Notes under the pieces: model-generated
Database searches by the model: none
Told to the model about the DNA's origin: nothing
The model's input: the letters and a program-made list of their open reading frames with translations, nothing else
Shown: piece after piece, positions 1-10,663 of the stretch
Layout: each line of letters begins with the position of its first letter
How positions within the stretch are numbered: position 1 is the stretch's first letter
Made by a program: the position numbers and the translations under genes
NCBI GenBank assembly: GCA_020744225.1
Contig: JAGMWG010000003.1
Span: forward strand, 2,108,001-2,172,000
DNA length: 64,000 bases
Reading direction: 5' to 3'
Source of the DNA: Paraphoma chrysanthemicola
Lineage: Eukaryota; Ascomycota; Dothideomycetes; Pleosporales; Phaeosphaeriaceae

Positions 1-608
1 GCGGTGTGAATGAGTTCGGTGATCTCAGCTAATCTGCGCTGGGAGGGCAGAATGTCCGAGTCGCCGGATCTGTAGGCGGAGTCGAAGCTGCGGCTGCTGA
101 TGGGTGTGTCTGGATTCTCGTCTGCGAGTATTGTTGGCTCGGAGATGGGTGCATCTACTCCGCCTCCTATTATGCCTCCCAAGCCCGAGTCTCTTCTTGA
201 GGCTCGCGGAGTGAGTGCTGTCGCTCGGCTCATAAGCAGCACCAGCATTGGCCGCACATATTTCCCCTCGCTTTGTGTGTAGTACTTTGCCACAGTGGCC
301 AGTGTTGGATGTCCCGACCCCAGAAGTTGCCGTATGTTCCCGGTCAAAAACTTCATCTCTCTCGCGACTGTCTGGAAGGGGTCCATCTTTATCGGAGCGT
401 CTGGTGGCGGACTGCTCATGATGTTCTGCGCAACGTTGACCGCCGCCGCCCACGAGGACTGGTTCCGCCGCCGTGGAGGGTGCCATGTCTTTGCATTGCC
501 CAGACTCTCAATCCGAGGCCGGACATTGTGGTAAGGACATATCGGAAGGCGTGAAGACGATGTGTGTCGCGCAACGCTCGTCGCGAGCCGGGATGATCGG
601 CTCGACAT
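1..608 (-). CDS. COQ1: Polyprenyl (hexa/decaprenyl) diphosphate synthase, mitochondrial, 5' part only
   Basis: Encodes the first 202 residues of the trans-polyprenyl diphosphate synthase that makes the ubiquinone side chain at the mitochondrial inner membrane. The ATG at 608 opens an Arg/Ser-rich, acid-free leader (about residues 1-55), typical of a mitochondrial presequence. The family block starts near residue 75 (DPFQTVAREMKFLTGNIRQL) and continues through YYTQSEGKYVRPMLVLLMSR, where GKYVRP is the counterpart of the GKRxRP substrate-binding motif. A Ser/Gly/Pro-rich loop (about 135-180) follows, then PSQRRLAEITELIHTA, where the window edge cuts the gene. The first DDxxD motif should lie just outside. 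The 153-codon ORF from 486 is a shadow in another frame. No intron is needed in the visible part. It is divergent from the V-ATPase assembly gene, with 235 bp between starts. Family call strong; chain length of the product cannot be told. Confidence 0.9.
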   Translation of the reverse strand, partial: MSSRSSRLATSVARHTSSSRLPICPYHNVRPRIESLGNAKTWHPPRRRNQSSWAAAVNVAQNIMSSPPPDAPIKMDPFQTVAREMKFLTGNIRQLLGSGHPTLATVAKYYTQSEGKYVRPMLVLLMSRATALTPRASRRDSGLGGIIGGGVDAPISEPTILADENPDTPISSRSFDSAYRSGDSDILPSQRRLAEITELIHT

Positions 609-843
609 CTAAATAATTCTTCAAAATCGGTTGATGGATTAGTAGTACGACTGCAATTGAGCCTGTCCGGCGTGTCTTAGGACGATATTAGGGCGTGACG
701 GAGAGTGTGCAAGCTATCTCCAGCCATAGGAAGTTTTAGGAAGGCACCGCCAAACGACGAATAATCATGACGCGCGCTAGCAACCCACAATCCTGGCTCA
801 ACACGAGTCGGCAATCTTCGGCGCGTCATCCCGCCGGCGCGCG
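609..843. promoter_or_regulatory. Divergent promoter region COQ1 / VPH2-like
   Basis: The 235 bp between the two start codons must hold both promoters. I see no canonical TATA box; AT-rich stretches occur near 611-640. Inferred from gene orientation only. Confidence 0.4.
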
Positions 844-1698
844 ATGCTCAAGGCGCCGACATTCTGCACTCCACCACCACCGACAGCCATGGTGTTGCTT
901 ACGATGACGCCCGGTATCGTCCGGGCGCTGGCTGAAGCTGAGCGACTCGCGCCAGATGAGTTATCCAAGTTACAACGAGCAGACGAATCTGTGCTCGCCG
1001 ACGCGAAGCCCGGAAACCCCATCTCGCACAGCCAATTAATCGACCTTTCGAAGCTTCTCAAGAAGCGTGTCTCCCAACTGCCTCACGATGATAAGAATGC
1101 CGTACCTACGACCCTCGCCGCCCTCCTCACCAGCACTCACGTCTATACTCCTCCGCCTCCTCCCGCGCCACAAAAGTCTGCCTCCTATACCGCCTTGATG
1201 GCCCGTCTACGCGCTGAAGAAGAAGCCCGCACCTACGAGCGCATGCTGCATCCTCCCCCAACCCGCGAATCATTCACACAGCGCTTCCCGCGTGCTCCCA
1301 TGGACTTCAGCATAGGGGCGTCCGCACCCGTCGACAGCGACGAGGACCTGTCATACGAGGAAGTGCATCGTCAGATCATCTTGATCATAAACATCTTGAT
1401 TTCGATTGTGTGCGTTGCCGTCTTCATATGGGTCGCTGCACGGCACTGGACCGTGGGCAAGAGATTGGGATTAAGCCTCGCTGGAAGTCTGGGTATAGCT
1501 GTTGCTGAGGTGGCAGTCTATGCTGGGTATGTGAGGAAGGTCCGCGAGGCCAAGATGACTGAGAAGAAGAAGCCCGAGATCAAGGAGATAGTGAAGAGCT
1601 GGGTTCTCGACAAGGGAGAGGAGAAAGAGAGCGTGATGGTTAGTGGGAAGGATAAGGATGTGGATGGTGTGAGGTTCAGGAAAGGAAAGCATCGTTGA
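844..1698 (+). CDS. VPH2: V-ATPase assembly factor of the ER, Vma12/Vph2 (TMEM199) family
   Basis: Single exon, 284 codons from the first ATG (844) or 269 from the second (889, MVLLTMTPGIVRALAEAERL). The second start gives a more family-like N-terminus; I give the longer one as the limit. Family members sit in the ER membrane and help assemble the V0 sector of the vacuolar H+-ATPase. Visible features: a helical N-terminal half with Pro-rich linkers (VYTPPPPPAP), the conserved SYTALMARLRAEEEARTYER segment before the membrane region, two predicted transmembrane segments (about 178-200 and 208-231, after DEDLSYEEVHRQ), and a Lys-rich cytosolic tail ending RKGKHR. This is the usual two-TM hairpin of Vma12. 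The gene is convergent with VAC14, with only about 130 bp between stop codons. Symbol assigned by family, not by full alignment. Confidence 0.8.
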   Translation: MLKAPTFCTPPPPTAMVLLTMTPGIVRALAEAERLAPDELSKLQRADESVLADAKPGNPISHSQLIDLSKLLKKRVSQLPHDDKNAVPTTLAALLTSTHVYTPPPPPAPQKSASYTALMARLRAEEEARTYERMLHPPPTRESFTQRFPRAPMDFSIGASAPVDSDEDLSYEEVHRQIILIINILISIVCVAVFIWVAARHWTVGKRLGLSLAGSLGIAVAEVAVYAGYVRKVREAKMTEKKKPEIKEIVKSWVLDKGEEKESVMVSGKDKDVDGVRFRKGKHR

Positions 1699-1831
1699 AG
1701 AAATGGGGAAAGGGCCTTTTGTTACAATGACGCCTTAAATGCTATCAAGGAGAAGATGAAATCCCCTACTCCAGCAATGCTGCGATATGCCCGACACGCC
1801 CAAGCATAAAATCAAGAGAGCTCGAGTCAGA

Positions 1832-4800
1832 TCACTTCTTCTTACGACCTCCGACCCCGCCCGCAAAACGTCCTAGACTCAGGCTCGACCGCGTCTTATG
1901 CCCCTGAACCTGGTTCTGCGCAGCGGACGGCGCTGGTGGAGGTCTCATTGCTCCAGCAGGACTACCAGGTCTCCCGGCACTGGGACCCTTCGGCTGCACA
2001 GCTGCCGGTCCCAAGCGCTCTTGCTCCTTCTCCTCGTTCATTGGCAGATCCTCACCAAGGCTTGCTAGTCGCTGGCTCCGTCTCGCCTTCTCTTGCGTCT
2101 GCTTGAAACGGTCCAGCAGCTCCACCCATTTGACCTTGCCCTCCTCCTCCCTCGCCTTCAAGCCAATACGATTTCGCGTCTCCGAGAAGTTACTCCCAGG
2201 CGCTCCAGACGGCGTACCACTGCCACTAGAAGATCCGACTTCTGAGCTTTTTTGCCTCAAGTGGTTAAGAGTAGGAGAGGAGGAAGGGTGAACGTACGAG
2301 TTCGTGCGTGGGGCGATGTGGAGGTAGCCGATGGCGGAAACGCTGTTCAAGCGGTTCTTGAGGGCAGCAAAGGCGGACGACTGTGGAAGGAGCATGAGTA
2401 GACCGTAGAGGCACTTGTATAGATGTGGGTATCGCTCGGGTTCGAGAAGCTGGATGCGGAGGTCTGAAAAAGTTAGCATTACAAATACAAATGACCATCA
2501 ACCGCAATACTGACACGTGAAGACCGGCGATTCGAGAAGCTGCACGAGCTTGTCAATCTGGATGAGCGTGTTTACTGTCATCTCAAGGTCGGCACTGCCA
2601 TGGTCAGTGCATATCTCATAAACGCGATTGTAATACGCACAAGACCTGAAGAAGGTGATATGCCTGCTCGTACGCTTGGGCAAGCAGGCAGAGCGAGAAG
2701 GTGGCCACAGCGTTGTGGCACCAAGCCTTGAAAAGAGTGACGAAGAACGACTGGCCATCTTTGTTGTCCAAGTTACGGAGCCTCCGTCGCAGATCCGCCA
2801 ATTCGGGCGCAGTGATGAGATTGTTGTTGAGATTTTGAACCATTATGCTCGCAAACTCGACATCCTCGTCTTTGACAAGGCAGTCAGCCATTGTGCGAAA
2901 TATCTTTTCCGCGCTGAGAGTTAAGCAGAGTTGCCTGATGATCAAGTTGCCTCTTGTCTCCAGCAGCCGACGATCTGTGCAGAACAACTTCAGCAGATTT
3001 ACCATGAAGGACGTGAAGTAGGTGTCATCGCTGTTTAGCGATATCTGTGAGAGAAGGAGAAGGTCTCGGGTGACAACAGCGTCTGAGGGGTCGGAGAGCG
3101 TCTTGAGCAAGGCAGGAAACGTGCCATCATCGACAGTCAATATCTGTTGCACGGTCAGTGAAGTTTCAAAGGCCCAAAGTGACTCTGGACCTACCCTTCC
3201 TGGCGCCATTCTATGTAGCATAATCAACCAGGCTATTGCTGCAACTCTAGTCTGTTCGTGTTCGTTGAGGAACTGCAGAGTGAGAGCGCTGACTGCAGCT
3301 TGGTAGTCGAGCTCCGGTATAGGTCGTGGTGAGAGACCGCGGTCTTCTGCTGGGGTCGGTGAGCGCGTGCCCGTCGACTCCGCTCTTGCCGCTTGATCAC
3401 GGATAACGGCCTTTAGCAAGCGACCCGAGAGGTTTGAGTCTCGCCGCTGAGTGCCTGTGAGTTCCTTGCCAAGCTCCGAAAGTGATGGTGGGAGCTGAAT
3501 CTGGCCACCAGTAGTTCCATCCGGCTTGTGGTTGTCATCGGACAGCGACATGATGTAGTCCATGAGCGAAGCGTTTACCTTGACCGCTGCCTTGCGAACG
3601 GTGTCCACGTCGTGTGACATCCTTGGCAGTACATGCGATAAGAGGCTGGGCACAAACGGCATGATATCCTCGGGACAAATGTCGAAGAGATTGTCGATCC
3701 AGCGCAGAGCGGTCAGTAAGATCTCGTTCTGTTCCTCTTCTACATCTCCAACCATTAGCTTAATCGTAACAGCAGATAGGAAGACTGAATACCTGAAGGA
3801 GTGCTGAGGAAGTCAACGAGTATCTCAAGAATTTTCGAATGGTCGACCTGAACATCCTGTCCGGGGATCCAGTCGCCGTCGCCATTGACAGATTTTCCGC
3901 TGTGGCTCGAAGTGGTGGATGCACTGTCTCCACTTCCGTCCTCTTGATTCTCGACCGCTTCCTGCTGCTCGATGGGGGTGCTGGTGGCGGCGTCACTATC
4001 GTCCTCTGGCGCGCTCTGTAGACTTGAAGAGGAGCGCCTGCGCTCATCCTTGCTGTTGCTCTTCTTACTCTCAGCGATACCCTTCTTGATCCTGGCGATT
4101 TTCCTGATTTCGATGAGAAATTTGTCCAGCGCGGCTTGCGTCATAGTATACACATCCTGGTTGCTGTCGCTGAGAAACCTGAAGACGCCGCCCAGGAAGC
4201 GTGGAAGGTGAGCAATAAGCTCTAGATCTGGTATGGAGTCTAGTAATGTGATCCAACCGACTAGAAATACACGTGTGTAAGGATTGAGGACATTGATTCG
4301 TTCTTCGAGGAGGGGTAGGAAGCGCTCGAGGCTGAATGCCATGGGCAAGTCTGGGTGTTGCGGTTCGCGGCCATCGGGCGACTGGTTGTCTAGAGGTTCC
4401 GCAGGCGTATGTAGCATTGACACATATGTCGCAGCAGATTCGGACACGATGTCTTTGACTAGACGGTCCAACAGCTCAGCTCCATTCTTGACTGACAGCT
4501 CCGAATCGGCAGCAAGCTGATGATGATGTTAGTGATGGCAGCTCCATGGAATTTCAATAATCCTACCTTGCATAGTGCGTCGAAGACTTGGTTGAAGTAG
4601 ACGAGAATCTCCCCCTTGGCCACCTTTGCGATGTTGTACATGCTCTCGCATGCGTAATAGCGAACGCGGGCATCTTGGTCACCGAAGCAGGCGAGAACAG
4701 GAGGGACTATCTCCTCGAGGTAGCGAGCGACTTCCTGCGGCCATGTTAGCTTAGCCTCGTCTATAGGGCCATGTCACGTACTGGGCCCAAGGCTATCGAG

Positions 4801-5012
4801 GCTGCAGCGAGGCCTATGAGCCCTCCATTGCGGGCATGGGGCTGGTGGACAGCATATGCGTAGTCGTGACAGAGCTCGTGTACAATCTTGGCTATCCTGT
4901 CGTGGTCCTGCGCGTTGAGTGCATTCCGGATCAGACCCTCGAGCTCGAGAGCTCCGCTTTTGCGCTTGTCATAGAGCTTATCATTGAGCGCTTTAGTGAT
5001 GTTCGGGTCCAT
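1832..5012 (-). CDS. VAC14: Vac14, scaffold of the PI3,5P2-making Fab1/PIKfyve complex
   Basis: Seven exons: 5012-4782, 4734-4567, 4516-3793, 3745-3195, 3143-2641, 2594-2515, 2463-1832; 2889 nt, 962 residues. Vac14 is a HEAT-repeat scaffold that holds the PI3P 5-kinase Fab1 and phosphatase Fig4 on the vacuole membrane. The N-terminus (MDPNITKALNDKLYDKRKSG) and blocks such as NGGLIGLAAASIALGP, ARVRYYACESMYNIAKVAKG, NEILLTALRWIDNLFDICPE and DDGTFPALLKTLSDPSDAVV are family hallmarks. The C-terminal block LLQVFADLEMTVNTLIQIDK and QSSAFAALKNRLNSVSAIGY fixed the last splice sites: the GTGCGT donor before 2640 and the GTCAGT donor before 2514 restore it exactly. A low-complexity Ser/Glu stretch lies near residues 290-340. 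The tail is basic (GGVGGRKKK). One intron (3144-3194, 51 nt) is in frame without a stop. Divergent from the DENND6-like gene. Confidence 0.92.
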
Positions 5013-5486
5013 GTTGAGGTGGTGGGTTGTGTGTGGTCTCTACATGCTGATGCAACAGTTCACGGTATACGGGCGACGAGTGGGGCAGGCCACATGGAGT
5101 CGTGAAGCTTGAGCAGCAGGCGCGGTGCGCGGTTCACCTGTTCGAGATCCTCGCGACGTGAAGCCAGGCCTTACGCGGGCCTGGAAACGCACGTCATCAT
5201 GCCGATGGGCGCTAGGATCCCTGCGCACTCGAGCCGCTGATAGACGAGAGACGTCCAAAAGCAACCACGGCGCTCGACTGTCACTATGAGAGCTTTTCCA
5301 AACGACAGAGTGTTGGCTTGCGCTCACGATACCAGACGACGATGACGGCTGACAGCTACAGCCCGCTAAATTTGACCATACAGAGATCGGTCCTTGGGTC
5401 CTGCCAATAGGGCCTGGCCACTAAGACTCGCGGTCTGACGCCTCGATACCTTCACCTGCACTTGTCAGGTGCGCAAAGAGGCCAAC
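5013..5486. promoter_or_regulatory. Divergent promoter region VAC14 / DENND6-like
   Basis: 474 bp between start codons, GC-rich, with no convincing ORF. The 95-codon minus ORF here lacks any recognisable feature. Both upstream regulatory regions and 5' UTRs must lie here; no specific site is recognised. Confidence 0.35.
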
Positions 5487-7169
5487 ATGGAGAGATTGAA
5501 GAAGATTGTAAATCCCCATCGGCGCTCACGGCAAGAGAAGGAAATGTCCAAGGATCCGGTTATCCCAACTGGTGGGTTTCAGCACTGGGCTGTGGCCTTG
5601 TAAGTGGGCCTTGAGCTTTGATTCCGGAGCTGACCGATGCAGTATTGTCTGCAATTTCAACGTCGATGTAGGGTAGGTAAGACTTGAAGTTCCTCAATCT
5701 CGAATCAATTGCTGATATATCCAAGGCCCGAAATCGAGATTCTATATCCACCAGATGTAGCATTCACGACTTCAGATTTGAGTGCTATCTGCTTTAACAG
5801 GTACTTAGCTACGACTCTGTCGTATTGGCTCCTCTGACTGTGAAAAAGCTTTCCTGAACAGCAAAATACTGAGACGTCAGAGGATCTTGCGTTCAACTTT
5901 GCCATCACCAACAACTCTCCTGATGTCAAGCTCAGCTCGCCGAATCCGCCCCATGGCAGCAGCGACATCTTCTATGGAACTTGTGTCTTCCGTCAAGAGT
6001 TCGACCATACGATGAAGCGAAGTTTCAACCAACGGACGCTCGTCATGATCTCACATCACAACTTCCCAGCGTTTCACAAGAGACTGTTGGAACGGATGAC
6101 AGAAACGGGTGTAATTAGTGATCCCGTCACCTTGCAAACAGCATATAACCAGATGTTCGCTTGGCGGCCACCAAAAGTCGGACGGCACGAGCTGCCGTTT
6201 CTGGGAAACATCATCACTCTGGATATTGCACCGCATCGCTCGTTTCCTCTCCAAGGCTTGCCCGGCCCAACACCACTAATCTCAGACACTCATGCTTCTA
6301 TCTACGCCTACGAGCCGATTGGCTCATGGGATTCAATCATGCACTTCATGCCATGTATCACGGACCTCTACGTCCTCTACGAGAAGCTCGTTCTCTGCGA
6401 GAGCATAATAGTCGTAGCCAAATCTCCCCAACTCGCCAGCGAAGCAGTGTCTTCCCTCCTCGACCTCGTCTGCCCGGTACCTTACGCTGGCGTCGTCAAG
6501 CCCTACATGACCATGCAAGCCGACTTCAAAAGCATCGGCATCGACGGCGGCACGCCCCAACCCTTTGTTGTCGGCATCACGAACCCATTCCTTCTCAAAC
6601 GCATCATCGCCGCTTCAGAATCCTCGCACCGCATGCGTCCACACATCCTCTATCTCCAAAACTACGACGGCCCAGTCCCCACGCGCCGCCACCACTCCAT
6701 CCACCACAAATCCAGCCGCAACGCCCTCCTCGACCTCCCCGGCGGCGGCATCGAAGTCCACACCCCATCCAAACGCTTCCTCAAATCCGACCCAACCGTC
6801 CTGACGCAAATCGAAGCACTCCTCAAACTCGGCGACCAGACGCGCGAACTCGGACCTATTATCCGCCGCCACTTCGCCGAGCTGACTGCGCAGTTTGTCG
6901 CGCCGATCAACCGCTACCTAGCCACGTCCAACGTTGTCACGCCCGGCGGCAAGAACCGCTATGCCAGCTTCTCGATCCCAGAGTTTCTGGCCAGTGTGAG
7001 CAAGCACGGCACCAGTGTCAAGTTTCGCGGCCAAGGGCCGATTCAGCGCCATCGAGCGCGCGATGGACTTTATGAGGCGTTTTGCAATAGCCCGAATTTC
7101 TATTCGTGGTTGGAGATGAAGATGAGTTTGGAACAGGAGGCTAGTGCTGGGTTGCTTGGAGGAAGTTGA
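5487..7169 (+). CDS. DENN-domain protein, DENND6/FAM116-like putative Rab guanine nucleotide exchange factor
   Basis: Four exons: 5487-5599, 5643-5672, 5726-5800, 5849-7169; 1539 nt, 512 residues. The start is the ATG at 5487 (MERLKKIVNPHRRSRQEKEM). The spliced N-terminus reads HWAVAFIVCNFNVDVGPEIE then ILYPPDVAFTTSDLSAICFN, the longin-like first strand set of DENND6 proteins. It is followed by DIFYGTCVFRQEFD and QRTLVMISHHNFPAFHKRLL. The central DENN core spans roughly residues 200-330 (LYVLYEKLVLCESIIVVAKS, VKPYMTMQADFKSIG, PFVVGITNPFLLKRI). Animal DENND6 acts as a Rab14 GEF in endosomal recycling; the fungal target is unknown to me. The first three exons are very short, which hides the true N-terminus: a simple ORF call would start at 6012 and miss about 125 residues. 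The 304-codon ORF in another frame over the same region is a shadow. Confidence 0.82.
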
Positions 7170-7864
7170 GAACGCGTAATGGGATGGGTGTAGGTGTCGT
7201 TTGTGGTAGTCGTCAGCTTATGAAGGCTGGTATCGGGCCTGATGCGTCTGGCGTTCTTGGTGTTTTAGGTCAACGGGTCTTGGAGGGCGCGTTGAGAATG
7301 TTATAGTTGGGCTATGTGGTGAGGTGGAGATGCAAGCGAATGAGTAATGAGCGAGGAGGATGAATAGATGCCTCGAAGTGCAATATTTGGTTGAGGCATA
7401 CGGGGAGGGCGATTTTCGTACGTATACCCATTGAGTTGTTAGTAGTCTTACAAGCGTGATGCATCAAATTGATTTCAGATGAAATGCACATTGTGCCACC
7501 CAATTCCATTACCAGCTTCATGTTAGACTCACATATACAATTTCCATTCAAGCGTCGTTCTCACCACATATCACCTCGGAAAAGTCCGAATGGCACGATC
7601 GATATCGATTCCGATTTTCGAGATACACTACTTCCATGGTCGTACATCCAACCAAGGAAAAATAAATACACAATAAACACATTAACGTAAGAGGTATCAG
7701 GCGCAGCCCCCATACCCATATCGGGGTTTGCGCGATCCCATCCATCCATTCAGTCTCATATTCTTATGACGCGCACAATCCCAAAAAAAACGCCCAGAAA
7801 CGGTAGATCATCATCCCAGCTCGGTGACCGATCCTCATGTCGTCATTGCCAAGCCACTCTCAGC
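7170..7864. other. Convergent intergenic region, no gene seen
   Basis: 695 bp between the stop codons of the DENND6-like and RCR-like genes, presumably both 3' UTRs. Short ORFs (60-80 codons) on both strands have no protein-like features. Confidence 0.4.
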
Positions 7865-8356
7865 TTATCGCACGATACCATCGCCCTTGGTCGGTGGCGG
7901 GCCTGGTGGAGGCTGATACTGCGCGCCGCCATACGCAGGCTGTGGAGACTGGAGTTCGACACCGTTCTGCTGGCCATTGTAGTAGCTTGCGTTCTGGCCG
8001 TAGTAGCCGGTGTTGGATTGTGGCTGAGGAGAGTACGGTGGAGCGGGCTGAGCGTTGTTGTTGTAGTTGTTGTTGTAGTAGGGTTGTTGGGTGTTGTTTT
8101 GGCCTGGGCGGGAGGCCCAGCCGGTACCGTAGAAGGGTTGACGACCGGCCTTGCGACGGCGACGGGCGGTGATGCAGCTAGTGTGGCGTTAGAGCGTGGC
8201 ATGAATGAGATGTTGATCGTGAGCTTACCTGCAGAGGACGAAGAGAAGGAAGAAGCCGATGACTACGACTGCGAGGACGACCCAGCGGACCCAGTTGTCC
8301 CACGCACTGCGATAGCAGCGTCTTCGGCCGAAATTATCGATGTAGCACCTAGCCAT
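7865..8356 (-). CDS. RCR-type (resistance to Congo red) small single-pass membrane protein
   Basis: Two exons: 8356-8229 and 8177-7865; intron 51 nt with GTAAGC donor; 441 nt, 146 residues. The N-terminus MARCYIDNFGRRRCYRSAWD is the short lumenal part, followed by WVRWVVLAVVVIGFFLLFVL (one transmembrane helix, about residues 23-42). A basic patch (ITARRRRKAGRQPFYGTGW) begins the cytosolic tail, which is rich in Asn, Gln, Tyr and Pro (runs of YNNN, YQPPPGPPPTKG). This layout matches yeast Rcr1/Rcr2, membrane proteins that affect chitin deposition and endosome-to-vacuole sorting; PY-like Pro/Tyr motifs fit Rsp5 binding (inference). The Asn-rich repeat makes long false ORFs in the other frames of both strands. 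The call rests on architecture and the N-terminal motif. Confidence 0.75.
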
Positions 8357-9936
8357 GGCGGATTAGATGTGTGTCTGGTGGTGATGTTTGTTGATGGTGG
8401 TGAAGTGGTGCGCGAACAATGGGGATGGTTGGAACAAGTAGTGTGTCTGCGCGATGTATGACGTCCTTTGCGCGAACAGCTTGGGAGACTAGCCGATCAT
8501 ATAAAGGAATCCACGAACGCGACCAGACAAGGAACACCGCCACTAATGGAAAGTTACGTACTCGTCATCATAGTAGACTTGTCGGGGCGCAATGTACATG
8601 TTTGCGACTAGGATAATCAAGCACTTGGCCGGTGTGAAACTAAGACTCGGGAGGCCGCGACGACACAGGTGAGAGGACGATGTTGATGGTAAAGGTGGAG
8701 CGGCTGGGGTATGACGAAGGCGAACAGCTTAAGAGGGGAAAGCATGCGGCCTGCTCAGCCACGGCCAAGCTCGCTCGCTTGGCCCAGCCGGATGAGACGG
8801 ACTGGGACCTAGTTGCTGCGACTGATTTCTGACGACGCCTGCTGTTTGCTATTGGTTGAACACGTGGATTTGAAAGGTTCGGTCGGACTGCTGATGAGTT
8901 CGTGGTGTGGGCGCAGCAAAGTCACGATATAGGGCGTGATGGAATCTTCCATCGAACTCAGGAACTGTCAGCTTCTCAGGGCCGTGCGGTTGGACCGCAG
9001 CTCTTCGGATTTGCAATTGCATCGTATGTGAATTTGCATTCTTCGCAATACGCAGATTGTGTTGTCCGTCGTAGATGCAACACACGAGTTGCGTTCGATG
9101 TCCGTTTGCGGCAAGCCGAGGCTTCAAACAGTTTTAAGGTTCGGACTCGCAAGGGACGATAACGTATAACAGTAGGATTGGGAGTGCACGATCAAAGCGT
9201 CCACCTGCTAATAATTCAACACTAGCTGTTCAACACGTTTGCCAGATTAAAGCATGCTCAAGTAACATCGGCATTTGTCTTCGTCCACCAAATGTGCTGC
9301 AAGCATCGAGAGTACCTGCTTCTCATTGCGCAATCATAGCTTCCTCTCTGCACGATTGAACAGGACCAAAAGATCTCATATTCTCAAATGCAGAACACTT
9401 TCATTCCACTACCAGTTACCACAGCGCATCACATATCAGACTCATCTAGCCACGTGACTGGGTCTAATTCACTTACCGAGCACCAGCCACCGCCACACAT
9501 TCCCCTCCCCCTCCTCCAATCCCACAAACCCAACCACTTCATCATAATCAGCGTTCGCCAATTCTTTCCTGCCTCAGCACCTCACCCGGCTGCATTCCGC
9601 CGCGCAGCGACCGCAGGGGTGCCAGCGCCTCGACCACTCTGGCTACACCAATCAGCTTGTGCGCAGCTCAGATTCCCTGGGACTGCGCTAATGCAGGATG
9701 AGTTGTTCAATGTTCGATGGGCAGTTGGGTCCCACCGGTTGGCGAAGAAGCTGCGCGGAGAACGGGGGAGGATATGTACTGCTTTGCTGTCGCTTTTATT
9801 TTTGTCGTGCTGTTGTGTGTTTTTTCATTCTCCCTCGCTCGCGCTCCTGACCTGCGATCACATTCGTTCTTGTTGTTGCGCGCCGAATTGCTGCGTTCCT
9901 CGGTTCGCGCGACTACGATTAAAAAAGTTCACCAGC
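8357..9936. other. Long stretch without a convincing gene (upstream of RCR-like)
   Basis: About 1.6 kb. It includes the promoter of the RCR-like gene on its left. Around 9480-9530 there is a C/T-rich tract typical of fungal core promoters and 5' UTRs, so a transcript towards the right is possible. A 301-codon plus ORF (9388-10293) covers the right part; see its own entry. ORFs at 8849-9162 on both strands are short and featureless. Confidence 0.3.
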
Positions 9937-10293
9937 ATGACGAAATCCGATTTGCGACGCAGGCGCAGCTGCGAGGAGACGGAGGTTGATCTGACTCACT
10001 CGATTGTTCGTCCTTTCGCATCGCACGGCCTTGCGCGCTCTGTGTTCGCGTACGTCCAGGACTTACGAGCGCTTCGCAAAACTGCCCCAATAGGAGCGAA
10101 TGTCCCAAGTCACGAGCACGACGAGCGCCACACTCGAAGAAGAGCTACCATTATGGGAAGGGCTAAGCTGGACTACTCTCGTGGACTCTGCAACAACATG
10201 AATCGTTCTGCCACACATCGTACCACGCCTAATGGGCTCCTCGACCCCTTTTCACAAACGCTACAATCGCTCAAAATGAGATATGAAAGATGA
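9388..10293 (+). CDS. Unrecognised 301-codon ORF, doubtful
   Basis: An open frame of 301 codons lying where no other gene explains it. The product has an odd, low-conservation look: Pro/His/Ser-rich start, a Cys/Leu/Phe-rich middle (ALLSLLFLSCCCVFFHS), then a basic, Arg-rich end. An internal ATG at 9937 follows a good context (accagcATGacg) and would give a 118-residue basic protein (MTKSDLRRRRSCEETEVDL). A separate 33-codon ORF (10100-10201) in another frame overlaps. I recognise no family. It may be a 5' UTR or a chance ORF; composition argues against a conserved protein. Confidence 0.2.
   Translation: MQNTFIPLPVTTAHHISDSSSHVTGSNSLTEHQPPPHIPLPLLQSHKPNHFIIISVRQFFPASAPHPAAFRRAATAGVPAPRPLWLHQSACAQLRFPGTALMQDELFNVRWAVGSHRLAKKLRGERGRICTALLSLLFLSCCCVFFHSPSLALLTCDHIRSCCCAPNCCVPRFARLRLKKFTSMTKSDLRRRRSCEETEVDLTHSIVRPFASHGLARSVFAYVQDLRALRKTAPIGANVPSHEHDERHTRRRATIMGRAKLDYSRGLCNNMNRSATHRTTPNGLLDPFSQTLQSLKMRYER
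10100..10201 (+). CDS. Possible 33-residue micro-ORF
   Basis: Reads MSQVTSTTSATLEEELPLWE then GLSWTTLVDSATT and stop. The composition is more protein-like than the overlapping long frame, with an acidic, Trp-containing segment. It could be a tiny protein, an upstream ORF, or an exon of an unrecognised gene. I found no splice pair that joins it to the ATG at 9937 in frame. No function can be given. Confidence 0.15.
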   Translation: MSQVTSTTSATLEEELPLWEGLSWTTLVDSATT

Positions 10294-10663
10294 TACATGA
10301 TCGAACAAATGTACTAGAAAACCTTCTGTGTCCACACGGTCAGGAGCAGTGCGCTTTGCTCTGGGACGTCGACAAGCCAGTATGGATGATCGTATAGAAG
10401 AATGGTAGGAACGAGGAACGTGCTTGAGCTGAGGAATCTGGCCATCGCTAGCCTGCAGAGCGGTCTGCCGTCTTTTCTTCCGTCACGTCGTAAGAATCAT
10501 TAAGTATGTCGTAGAATGCTGACAGCCGTTATTCGTGAGAACATAGGCACATCAGGGTCGTGAAAGTCGCAGAAATTGCGCAGCACAAATCGAGTCGGAT
10601 ACGGAGCGGGCACGTGAACACAGCCTCGCCGGTCATGTCTCGCCAGCCAGGTCGGGTCGCAAT

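Noticed and set aside
25..486. 153-codon minus ORF at the left edge
   Set aside because: It is a different frame over COQ1; the COQ1 frame (start 608) contains the prenyl-synthase motifs, this one is Arg/Ser/His-rich noise.
6161..7075. 304-codon plus ORF rich in Arg, His and Pro
   Set aside because: Lies in another frame over the DENND6-like main exon; low-complexity translation typical of a shadow.
7766..8461. 231-codon plus ORF with Val-rich runs
   Set aside because: Antisense of the Asn/Tyr-rich tail and TM of the RCR-like gene; the minus-strand model explains it.
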